Shown here one piece after another: positions 40,610 to 48,225 of a stretch of 64,000 nt of DNA. This stretch comes from Sphingomonas sp. AP4-R1. GTDB lineage: Bacteria > Pseudomonadota > Alphaproteobacteria > Sphingomonadales > Sphingomonadaceae. The notes beneath the pieces are model-generated. The model did no database searches. It was not told the origin of the DNA and saw only the letters and a program-made list of their open reading frames with translations. The DNA lies in assembly GCF_013113735.1 (NCBI RefSeq), contig NZ_CP053346.1:4354001-4418000 (forward strand). Direction: 5' to 3'. Position 1 is the stretch's first letter. Every line of letters begins with the position of its first letter. The position numbers and the translations under genes are program-made.

Positions 40610-41398
40610 ATGCGGATCTGGATCGTCGTCGCCCTTGCCTCATCGGGCCTCGCGCTGGCGGCCGCCCATGGCCAGAAAGGCGTGCAGGGCTATCTCTCGG
40701 CCGGCCGGATCGATCTGGTCGCGATCCTCCCGCCGGCGCCGCAGAAAGGCGATATCCGCTACGAAACGGACCGGCAGGTGTTCAAGGCGATGAAGGCCGG
40801 CATCGGCTCCGATCGCTGGGATTATGCGAAGAAGGACATTCCCTCCTCCGCCGCCGATGTGATGAAGGATTTCAGCTGCGCCGCCGGCATCGCCTTGTCG
40901 CCGGACAAGCAGCCCGCCACCTATCAGTTGCTCTCCCGCGCGGGCGCGGACACGGCGCGCGAGAACAATCTCGCCAAAGACAGTTTCAAGCGGCAGCGCC
41001 CCTTCCTGATCGACAAGGGCGAAATCTGCGAGCCCGATCCCGCCGATATCGGCAAGAGCTTCGATTATCCCTCGGGGCACACGACGCGCGGCTGGACCAC
41101 CGGCCTGATCCTCGCCGAATTGCTCCCCGATCGCGCGACCCCGATCCTCTCCCGCGCGCGGGCCTATGGCGAAAGTCGCCTCGTCTGCCGCGTCCATAAT
41201 GCGAGCGCGGTGGAAGCCGGCCGCGTCGGCGCCACCGCGACGATGGACGTGGTGCGGACCACCCCCGCCTATCAGGCCGATCTCGCCGCCGCCCGCACCG
41301 AGCTGGCGGCCGCCCAGCCGAGGCCGGACGCCGCCACCTGCGAGCGTGAGACGCGCATCCTGTGGCCATCGGTGCTGACCGGGCTCACGAAGAAATAA
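40610..41398 (+). CDS. Periplasmic PAP2-family (class A type) acid phosphatase
   Basis: A 262-residue exported phosphatase-like protein; signal peptide at about 1-19 (VVALASSGLALAAAHG). The class A motifs are KDSFKRQRPFL (K-x6-RP) at about 124-132, PSGHTT at 154-159, and SRLVCRVHNAS at 189-199. In the last motif the residue after H-x3 is A200 where SR-x5-H-x3-D enzymes have the aspartate that assists the nucleophile, H196. So it may be less active or use another acid. AAAGGAG is 5 nt before the ATG at 40610. It is divergent from DUF484 and convergent with metE. Confidence 0.88.
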   Translation: MRIWIVVALASSGLALAAAHGQKGVQGYLSAGRIDLVAILPPAPQKGDIRYETDRQVFKAMKAGIGSDRWDYAKKDIPSSAADVMKDFSCAAGIALSPDKQPATYQLLSRAGADTARENNLAKDSFKRQRPFLIDKGEICEPDPADIGKSFDYPSGHTTRGWTTGLILAELLPDRATPILSRARAYGESRLVCRVHNASAVEAGRVGATATMDVVRTTPAYQADLAAARTELAAAQPRPDAATCERETRILWPSVLTGLTKK

Positions 41399-41423
41399 GG
41401 GGCGCGGCCGCCACCGCGCCCCT
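41398..41423. terminator. Bidirectional hairpin between the phosphatase gene and metE
   Basis: AGGGGCGCGG pairs perfectly with CCGCGCCCCT across a CCGCCA loop. It begins at the last base of the phosphatase stop codon and ends 6 nt before the metE stop. Confidence 0.75.
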
Positions 41424-41428
41424 CCCGC

Positions 41429-43771
41429 TCAGGCCCCCGGCGTCAGCGCCACGCGCGCGGCCTTCGCCGCCGCCACCATGTTGACGAGCGCGGGCTTCAC
41501 ATCCTCCCACTTGCGGGTCTTCAGCCCGCAATCGGGATTCACCCAGAGCTGATCGGCCGACAGGCGGCCGCCCGCCTTGAGGAGCAGATCCTCCATCTCC
41601 TGCGTGGAGGGGATGCGGGGCGAGTGGATATCGTACACGCCCGGCCCGATCTCGTTCGGATATTTGTAGTCCACGAACGCGTCGAGCAATTCCATCTTCG
41701 AGCGCGACGTCTCGATCGAGATCACGTCGGCGTCCATCGCGCCGATGGAATCGATGATCTCGTTGAATTCGGAATAGCACATGTGCGTGTGGATCTGGGT
41801 CTGCGGCTGCACGCCCGAAGCCGAGATGCGGAACGCTTCGACCGACCAGTCGAGATAGAGCTGCTGATCGGCCTTCCGCAGAGGCAGCCCCTCGCGCAGC
41901 GCGGCCTCGTCGATCTGGATGATCTTGCAGCCGGCCCGCTCCAGATCGAGCACCTCGTCGCGGATCGCCAGCGCGATCTGCCGGCACGTATCCGCACGCG
42001 GCTGATCGTTGCGCACGAACGACCAGTTCAGGATCGTCACCGGGCCGGTCAGCATGCCCTTCATCGGCTTGGTCGCCACCGACTGGGCATAGTCCCACCA
42101 CGCCACCGTCATCGGCTTCGGCCGCGCGACATCGCCATAGATGATCGGCGGACGCACGCAGCGCGAGCCATAGCTCTGCACCCAGCCCGCGCGGCTGAAG
42201 GCGAAGCCCGCCAGTTGCTCGCCGAAATACTGGACCATGTCGTTGCGCTCGAATTCGCCGTGGACCAGCACGTCGAGGCCGATCTCCTCCTGCCACGCCA
42301 CGGTGCGTTTCGTCTCCTCGCGCAGGAACTGCTCATAATCCTGCGTGGTCATCGTACCCTTGTCGTGCGCGGCACGCGCCTTGCGGACCTCGGCGGTCTG
42401 CGGGAACGATCCGATCGTGGTGGTCGGCAGCGACGGCAGGTTGAGATGCGCCTGCTGCAGCCGGATGCGCTCGGCGAACGGAGTGACCCGGCGCGTCCAG
42501 TTCGCGGTGACCTCCGCGATGCGCGACCGCACGCGAGGATTGTTCGTCAGCGGCGAGGCCCGGCGATCGGCGATCGCGGCTTCATTCTCCGCCAGCACCG
42601 GGGCCACGCTCGCGCGGCCGGTGTTGAGCGCGCCGGCGATCGTCGCCAGTTCGCCCAGCTTCTGCACCGCGAAGGCCAGCCAGTTCCTGATCTGCGGATC
42701 CAGCTTCGTCTCCAGCTCCAGATCGACCGGCGTGTGGAGCAGAGAGCAGGATGGCGCGATCTGGACCCTATGCGCGCGCGCCACCGCCTCGACCCTGTCG
42801 AGGATCGCGGCCAGATCGGCCTTCCAGATATTGCGGCCGTCGATCACGCCCAGCGACAGCAACAGATCGGCCCGTGCGCCCGCGATCACCGCCTCCAGTT
42901 GCTCCGGCGCCCGCACCAGATCGACATGCAGACCGGCGACGGGCAGCGACAGCGCCGTTGCCAGATTGTCCCCCAACGCGCCGAAATAGGTCGCGAGCAT
43001 CAGCTTCACGCCCGCCACCTTCGCCAGCTCGGCATAGGCCGCGCGATAGGCGTCCCGCGCCGCGTCGGTCAGGTCCAGCACCAGAGCGGGCTCGTCGATC
43101 TGCACCCAGTCCGCCCCGGCCTCGGCCAGCTTCGCCAGCAGTTCCGCATAGACCGGCAGCAGACCCGGCAGCAGCGACACAGGATCGAAGCCCTCCGCCT
43201 TCGACTTGGCCAGCAGCAGCCACGTCACCGGCCCGAGGATCACCGGCCGCGTCTGGTAGCCCAGCGCCTTGGCTTCGAGGAAATGATCGACCGGCTTGGT
43301 GGTCGACAGCGCGAACGCCTGACCGGGCGCCACCTCGGGCACCATGTAATGATAATTGGTGTCGAACCATTTGGTCATTTCCTGCGCGGGCACGTCGCTG
43401 CCGGCGCCATGACCGTGAACGCAGCCATCCCCGGCCGTCTCGCTCCGCCCACCCTTGGTCTGTCGCCCGCGCGCCATCGCGAAATACAGATCGAGCGAAT
43501 CCGCCGCGCCGATCGCGCGATACGCATCCGGGATCGCTCCCAGCATCACGCTGGTATCCAGCACCTGATCGTAGAAGGAGAAATCGTTGCTCGGGATCAC
43601 GTCGATCCCCGCCGCCTTCTGTCGCGCCCAGGTCGCGGCGCGCAGCCCGGCGGCGGTTTCCAGCAAGGCGGTTTCGTCGATCGCCCCGGCCCAATAGGCC
43701 TCGGTCGCGGTCTTCAGTTCACGGCGGGGCCCGATGCGGGGGAACCCCAGATTGGCGGCAGTTACGGACAT
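41429..43771 (-). CDS. metE: Cobalamin-independent methionine synthase
   Basis: A 780-residue enzyme that moves a methyl group from 5-methyl-tetrahydropteroyl-polyglutamate to homocysteine without B12. The N-terminal barrel has TATEAYWAG and EMTKWFDTNYHYMVPEV. The C-terminal barrel has the zinc ligands in HTHMCYSEFNEI and NPDCGLKTR. It is about 25 residues longer than E. coli MetE, partly because of a Gly/His-rich insert at about 112-132 (around GDGCVHGHGAGSDVPAQ). The ATG at 43771 is placed 6 nt after GGAG; an adjacent ATG at 43774 is too close. A cobalamin riboswitch lies 150 nt upstream. Confidence 0.96.
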   Translation of the reverse strand: MSVTAANLGFPRIGPRRELKTATEAYWAGAIDETALLETAAGLRAATWARQKAAGIDVIPSNDFSFYDQVLDTSVMLGAIPDAYRAIGAADSLDLYFAMARGRQTKGGRSETAGDGCVHGHGAGSDVPAQEMTKWFDTNYHYMVPEVAPGQAFALSTTKPVDHFLEAKALGYQTRPVILGPVTWLLLAKSKAEGFDPVSLLPGLLPVYAELLAKLAEAGADWVQIDEPALVLDLTDAARDAYRAAYAELAKVAGVKLMLATYFGALGDNLATALSLPVAGLHVDLVRAPEQLEAVIAGARADLLLSLGVIDGRNIWKADLAAILDRVEAVARAHRVQIAPSCSLLHTPVDLELETKLDPQIRNWLAFAVQKLGELATIAGALNTGRASVAPVLAENEAAIADRRASPLTNNPRVRSRIAEVTANWTRRVTPFAERIRLQQAHLNLPSLPTTTIGSFPQTAEVRKARAAHDKGTMTTQDYEQFLREETKRTVAWQEEIGLDVLVHGEFERNDMVQYFGEQLAGFAFSRAGWVQSYGSRCVRPPIIYGDVARPKPMTVAWWDYAQSVATKPMKGMLTGPVTILNWSFVRNDQPRADTCRQIALAIRDEVLDLERAGCKIIQIDEAALREGLPLRKADQQLYLDWSVEAFRISASGVQPQTQIHTHMCYSEFNEIIDSIGAMDADVISIETSRSKMELLDAFVDYKYPNEIGPGVYDIHSPRIPSTQEMEDLLLKAGGRLSADQLWVNPDCGLKTRKWEDVKPALVNMVAAAKAARVALTPGA

Positions 43772-43776
43772 CATGC

Positions 43777-43805
43777 ACTCCTGGTCTGCCGGACGGGGGG
43801 ACCAG
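43777..43805 (-). promoter_or_regulatory. Shine-Dalgarno hairpin in the metE leader
   Basis: In the transcript, CTGGTC (43805-43800) can pair with GACCAG (43786-43781), whose last two bases are part of the AGGAG Shine-Dalgarno (43782-43778). This could be the translation-control platform for the riboswitch upstream. It is inferred from pairing only. Confidence 0.45.
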
Positions 43806-43920
43806 GATAGAGCGCGCAAGGGCACGGATCGCCGCGGGCCGCAACGCAAGTGGCGGACGCGCGACGCTTCGGCGTCTGGCGCGATCCACCGGAGGAACCC
43901 CCGTCCGAGGAACGTTATCG

Positions 43921-44131
43921 CGTCGGAGGCAGGTCTCCTGGCTCACGGGTCAGCACGTCGGCCCCGGCCTTCCCGGCGCCGGTCGCCCGGCACCAGTGGC
44001 ACGTGAAGGGGCCGCCGCTCGCCGCTTACAGTTGCGGGGACAGCGCCGGATTCCCTCCTCACGAAGGCCACCGGCTTCCCGTCTTAGCCCCGTCGCCCTC
44101 GCCTTGCGGCAGCGGGAACGGGGAACCTCGA
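43921..44131 (-). promoter_or_regulatory. Cobalamin (AdoCbl) riboswitch in the metE leader
   Basis: Read on the minus strand, this leader has the conserved landmarks in order: GGTTCCCCG near 44125, GGGAAGCCGGTG (44087-44076), GGGAATCCGGCGCTGTCCCC with CGCAACTGTAAGCGG, GTGCCACTGG, and the B12 box AGCCAGGAGACCTGCC (43943-43928). This is the full class I/II cobalamin aptamer pattern. Bound cobalamin would block expression of metE, the only minus-strand gene downstream. Confidence 0.93.
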
Positions 44132-44165
44132 CCCGGCCTTCATCGCGCAAGCCCGTGTCGCCGTC

Positions 44166-44204
44166 AATCAATATATAAAGATATCTTTATGTCTTTATTG
44201 ATCG
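44166..44204. promoter_or_regulatory. AT-rich palindromic operator upstream of the metE riboswitch
   Basis: ATAAAGATATCTTTAT (44175-44190) is a perfect 16-bp palindrome. It is followed by another TCTTTAT half-site (44193-44199) and flanked by ATCAAT and ATTGAT. In a genome this GC-rich the run stands out. It sits where the metE promoter should be. It resembles operators of ArsR-type methionine-cycle regulators (SahR), from memory and not checked. Confidence 0.6.
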
Positions 44205-44208
44205 GATT

Positions 44209-45387
44209 TCAGGCCAGTTCCACCGCCACCGCCGTCGCCTCGCCGCCGCCGATGCAGAGCGCGGCCACGCCCTTCGTGCCGCCTCGCGCCTGCAGCGCCG
44301 CCAGCAGGGTCGCGAGGATGCGCGCGCCCGACGCCCCGATCGGATGCCCCAGCGCACACGCTCCGCCATTCACGTTGAGCCGCTCCGCCGGAATGCCCAG
44401 CTCCGCCTGCGCGATCATCGCCACCACGGCGAAGGCCTCGTTCACCTCGAACAGATCGACCTCCTCGACCGACCAGCCCGCCTTCGCCAGCACCTTGCGG
44501 ATCGCGGGCACGGGCGCGGTGGTGAACAGCCCCGGCTCGTGCGCATGCGCCGCCTGCGCCACCAGCCGCGCGACGATCGGCAGGCCGCGCGCCTTCGCCG
44601 CGCTCTCGTGCATCAGCACCACAGCCGCCGCGCCGTCCGAGATGGAGGAACTGTTGGCGGCGGTGACCGTGCCGTCCTTGGCGAAGGCGGGCTTCAGCGT
44701 CGGGATCTTCTCCGGCCGCGCCTTGCCCGGCTGCTCGTCCTCGGAGACGAGCGCATCCCCCGCCCGCCCCTTCACCGTCACCGGCACGATCTCGCCCGCA
44801 AACGCCCCGCTGGCGATCGCCGCATTGGCGCGCTCCAGCGAGCGCAGCGCAAAATCATCCTGCGCCGCGCGCGTCAGCTGATAGGCGGTGGCGCTTTCCT
44901 CGGCATAGGCGCCCATCAGCCGGCCGGAATAGGCATCCTCCAGCCCGTCGAGGAACATCGCATCCTTCACCACGTCATGCCCCAGCCGCGCGCCGCCGCG
45001 ATGCTTGGGCAGCAGATACGGCGCGTTGGTCATGCTCTCCATGCCGCCCGCGACGACGATGTCGGCCGATCCCGCGCGGATCGCGTCGGCCGCCATCATC
45101 ACCGCCTGCATCCCCGATCCGCACATCTTGTTCACGGTGGTCGCCTCCACCGAGAGCGGCAGCCCCGCCCCCAGCGCCGCCTGCCGCGCGGGCGCCTGCC
45201 CGAGACCATGGGGCAGCACGCAGCCCATATAGATGCGCTCCACCGCCTCGCCCGCCAGCCCGGCGCGCTCGACCGCGCCCTTCACCGCGACGGCGCCCAG
45301 TTCGGTCGCGGACACGGAGGACAGCGCGCCCTGAAACCCGCCCATCGGCGTGCGCGCGAAACTGACGATAACGATCGGATCGGTCAT
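44209..45387 (-). CDS. Acetyl-CoA C-acyltransferase (thiolase)
   Basis: A 392-residue thiolase. The acyl-enzyme cysteine is C89 in VNKMCGSGMQAV. The C-terminal catalytic set is NVNGGACALGHPIGASGARI (histidine) and ALCIGGGEA (second cysteine). The enzyme condenses or cleaves acyl-CoA at the beta-keto position; sequence favours the acetyl-CoA acetyltransferase branch (PhaA/AtoB-like), but degradative use is equally possible. The ATG at 45387 follows AGGGA. A type II 3-hydroxyacyl-CoA dehydrogenase gene lies upstream in the same direction, which fits beta-oxidation or branched-chain catabolism. Confidence 0.94.
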   Translation of the reverse strand: MTDPIVIVSFARTPMGGFQGALSSVSATELGAVAVKGAVERAGLAGEAVERIYMGCVLPHGLGQAPARQAALGAGLPLSVEATTVNKMCGSGMQAVMMAADAIRAGSADIVVAGGMESMTNAPYLLPKHRGGARLGHDVVKDAMFLDGLEDAYSGRLMGAYAEESATAYQLTRAAQDDFALRSLERANAAIASGAFAGEIVPVTVKGRAGDALVSEDEQPGKARPEKIPTLKPAFAKDGTVTAANSSSISDGAAAVVLMHESAAKARGLPIVARLVAQAAHAHEPGLFTTAPVPAIRKVLAKAGWSVEEVDLFEVNEAFAVVAMIAQAELGIPAERLNVNGGACALGHPIGASGARILATLLAALQARGGTKGVAALCIGGGEATAVAVELA

Positions 45388-45425
45388 GTTCGTGTCCCTG
45401 AAAGGGGTTCTCCAGAAAGCCTCCC

Positions 45426-45502
45426 GTGCTCCTGCGAACGCAGGAGCCCAGAGCTTCGAATGCGACATCTGCGGCCCTGGACTCCGGCTTTCGCCGGAAT
45501 AC
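45426..45502. repeat. Palindromic repeat, family E
   Basis: A second copy of the 18874-18950 unit, with GTGCTCCTGCGAACGCAGGA on the left and GACTCCGGCTTTCGCCGGAA on the right. It lies between the SDR and thiolase genes, which read in the same direction, so it is transcribed in any operon of the two. Confidence 0.85.
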
Positions 45503-45513
45503 CGTCGCGGGGT

Positions 45514-46275
45514 TCACCGCGGCGCCATGCGGATCGCGCCGTCCAGCCGGATCACCTCGCCGTTCAGCATCGGATTGGCGATGATCGCCTCCACCAGCCG
45601 CGCATATTCGGCGGGCTGGCCCAGCCGGGCCGGATGCGGCACCTGCGCGCCCAGCGCGTCCTGCACCTCCTGCGGAAAGCCCGTCAGCATCGGCGTGAGG
45701 AACAGCCCCGGCGCGATCGCCATCGCCCGGATGCGAAGCGCGGCCAGATCGCGCGCCAGCGGCAGGGTCAGCGCCGCGACGCCCCCCTTCGACGCCGCAT
45801 AGGCGGTCTGCCCGATCTGCCCCTCATAGGCCGCGACCGAGGCGGTGTTGACGATCACGCCGCGCTCCTCCCCGATCGGCGCGGCCGTCGCCAGCCGCGC
45901 CGCGAACTGGCTGGCGAGGTTGAACGTGCCGATCAGATTGACCTCGACCGTCTTGCGGAACAGGCTCAGCGCATGGGGCGCGCCCTCCCGCCCGACCGTC
46001 TTCGCCGCCGGCGCGATGCCCGCGCAATTGACGAGGATCCGCGCGATTCCGTGCGCCGCCTCGGCCCGCGCGAGCGCCTCGGCCACGCTCGCCTCGTCGG
46101 TCACGTCGGCGGCCGCGAACAGCCCGCCGATCTTCGCCGCCAGCGCCTCGCCCGCTGGCCCGTTGGTGTCGATCACCAGCACCTTCGCGCCGCGCTCCGC
46201 CAGCAGCGAGGCCGTCGCCTCGCCCAGCCCGGAGGCGCCGCCGGTGACGATCGCGCTTTGTCCTTCGATGTTCAT
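45514..46275 (-). CDS. SDR-type 3-hydroxyacyl-CoA dehydrogenase-like oxidoreductase
   Basis: A 253-residue classical SDR. The NAD-binding TGGASGLGEAT is at 11-21, NCAGIAP at 83-89, and the catalytic set is S146, Y159 and K163 (QTAYAASKGG). Its overall sequence (ERGVIVNTASVAAYEGQIGQ, PGLFLTPMLTGFP) is that of type II HSD/HADH2-like dehydrogenases acting on 3-hydroxyacyl-CoA. With the thiolase just downstream it supplies two successive beta-oxidation steps. The start at 46275 is unambiguous. Confidence 0.92.
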   Translation of the reverse strand: MNIEGQSAIVTGGASGLGEATASLLAERGAKVLVIDTNGPAGEALAAKIGGLFAAADVTDEASVAEALARAEAAHGIARILVNCAGIAPAAKTVGREGAPHALSLFRKTVEVNLIGTFNLASQFAARLATAAPIGEERGVIVNTASVAAYEGQIGQTAYAASKGGVAALTLPLARDLAALRIRAMAIAPGLFLTPMLTGFPQEVQDALGAQVPHPARLGQPAEYARLVEAIIANPMLNGEVIRLDGAIRMAPR

Positions 46276-46479
46276 CGCGCGGTCGTGCCGCCGAAATACG
46301 GGGTCATGGTCGGCATCCTCTCCATATCCTTGTCAGGATTTGCTTATATCCGACGCATCTAGTCTATGGAGCCGTAGTGAGCGAGACGCGATCTCGCGCA
46401 ACGGAAGTGTATCGATGTCGATCGAGTGTGGGGCCCTGTCCGCGCCCCTCCGACGCAGGGCATAGCCGCCGACGTGAGC

Positions 46480-48225
46480 ATGATCCGCACGCGGCTGTTC
46501 GTGCCGGTCCTCGCCGGCCTCAGACGGCGGCTTCGCACCAGCGAAGCGGCGCTGATCGCGCTCGCCTTGCTGCTGGGCAGCTGCGCCGGGCTGATGACGA
46601 TGCTGCAGGCCAATGTCGCGCATGTGATGCAGCGCATCCTCTACGGCATCGGCGCGGACGATCGGCTGAGCGCGCAGACCATGATCGATCCGATCCGGCT
46701 GATCGCGCTCCCGCTGGGGGGAATCGCGCTCGGCGGCTTCGTCTGGCTCGCGCGTAGCCGCCGCCGCGCCCCGATCGACGTCGTCGAGGCGAATGCGCTC
46801 CACGGCGGCGTGATCCCGATGCGCGACAGCCTGACCGTCTCGGCGCAGACGATCCTCTCGAACGGGGCCGGTGCCTCGGTCGGGCTGGAGGCGGCCTATG
46901 CCCAGATGGCGGGCGGCCTCGCCTCCGTCGTCGGCCAGTGGCTCCGACTTCGGCGCAACGATCTCCGCATCCTGGTCGGCGCCTGCGCGGGCGCGGGCGT
47001 GGGCGCGGCGTTCGGCGCCCCGCTCACGGGGGCCTTCTATGCGTTCGAGATCGTGATCGGCGCCTATACCCCCGCCGCCATCGCCCCGGTGGCGACCGCC
47101 TCGCTGGCCGCGGTCGTCACTGTCCGCGCGCTCGGCCTGCCCGCCTATCTGGTCGTGCTGCCCGCCGCCGAGCCGATCGTCTCCTCCGATTATTTCCTCT
47201 ATGCCGCGCTCGGCCTGATCTGCGCGCTGGTCGGCATCGTCATCATGCAGGCGGTGACGGTGATGGAGGGGATGGTCCGCCGCTCGTTCATTCCCGATCT
47301 GGCCCGGCCCTTCGCCGGCGCGCTGCTGCTGATCCCGTTCGCCTTGCTCACGCCGCAGGTCCTCTCGGCGGGCCACGGCGCGCTCCACCTCGATCTGACG
47401 ATGAAGGTCAGCCTCGGCTTCCTCGCCACCATCTTCCTGCTCAAGATCGCCGCCTCGGTCGTCTCGCTCGGCTTCGGTTTCCGCGGCGGCCTGTTCTTCG
47501 CCTCGCTCTTTCTGGGATCGATCACCGGGCAGATCTTCGCGGGGCTCATCAGCATGATCCCCGGCGCCTCGCCCGTGAACGCCAACGATGCGGCGCTGAT
47601 CGGCATGGCCGCGCTCGCCGTCGCCGTCGTCGGCGGGCCCATGACCATGTCGATGCTGGTGCTCGAGGCGACGCACGATTTCGCGCTCACCTCCACCGCC
47701 ATCACCGCCTCGCTCTGCGCCAGCACGCTCGTGCGTGAGACGTTCGGCTTCTCCTTCTCCACCTGGCGGCTGCACACGCGCGGCGAGACGATTCGCAGTG
47801 CGCGCGACGTGGGCTGGGTGAAGAATCTCACCGCCGGCCGGATGATGCGGCGCGACACGCCCACGATCGAGGAAAGCGCCAGCTTCGCGGAATTCCGCCG
47901 CCGCTTTCCGCTGGGCTCGGTCCGCGTGGTGATCGCGACCGACGAGGCGGGCGCCTATGCGGGCATCATCCGCGTCAGCGCCGCCTTTGCCGGCGATCAC
48001 AAGGAGGATGCCCCGGTCGGCGAGATCGTCCACCTGAAGGAGACCACGCTGAGCCCGGATCAGGACGTATCCGCGATCATGCGCCTGTTCGAGGCGAAGG
48101 AAACGGACGAACTCGCGGTGGTAGGCGAGGATCGCAATCTGCTCGGCCTCGTTACCGAGAAATATGTCCGCCGTCGGTACACGGAGGAGATCGAGAAAGC
48201 GCAGCGGGACTTGTTCGGTGACTGA
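46480..48225 (+). CDS. ClC-family chloride channel with C-terminal CBS region
   Basis: A 581-residue membrane protein, longer than the ClC at 35267. The N-terminal filter is ANALHGGVIPMRDS, where GSGIP is usual. The second motif is GASVGLEAAYAQ, keeping the glutamate of GREGP but not the flanking residues. GFRGGLFFASLFLG is the third motif. After about residue 450 come CBS-like repeats (RMMRRDTPTIEESASFAEF; EKETDELAVVGEDRNLLG near the end), which often bind adenine nucleotides. A GTG at 46474 is an alternative start. It overlaps the next gene by 8 nt. Confidence 0.9.
   Translation: MIRTRLFVPVLAGLRRRLRTSEAALIALALLLGSCAGLMTMLQANVAHVMQRILYGIGADDRLSAQTMIDPIRLIALPLGGIALGGFVWLARSRRRAPIDVVEANALHGGVIPMRDSLTVSAQTILSNGAGASVGLEAAYAQMAGGLASVVGQWLRLRRNDLRILVGACAGAGVGAAFGAPLTGAFYAFEIVIGAYTPAAIAPVATASLAAVVTVRALGLPAYLVVLPAAEPIVSSDYFLYAALGLICALVGIVIMQAVTVMEGMVRRSFIPDLARPFAGALLLIPFALLTPQVLSAGHGALHLDLTMKVSLGFLATIFLLKIAASVVSLGFGFRGGLFFASLFLGSITGQIFAGLISMIPGASPVNANDAALIGMAALAVAVVGGPMTMSMLVLEATHDFALTSTAITASLCASTLVRETFGFSFSTWRLHTRGETIRSARDVGWVKNLTAGRMMRRDTPTIEESASFAEFRRRFPLGSVRVVIATDEAGAYAGIIRVSAAFAGDHKEDAPVGEIVHLKETTLSPDQDVSAIMRLFEAKETDELAVVGEDRNLLGLVTEKYVRRRYTEEIEKAQRDLFGD

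Noticed and set aside
39990..40643. Long N-terminal extension of XerC reading through the DUF484 region
   Set aside because: The frame is open only because of high GC; the DUF484 protein in the other frame is recognisable and conserved next to xerC.
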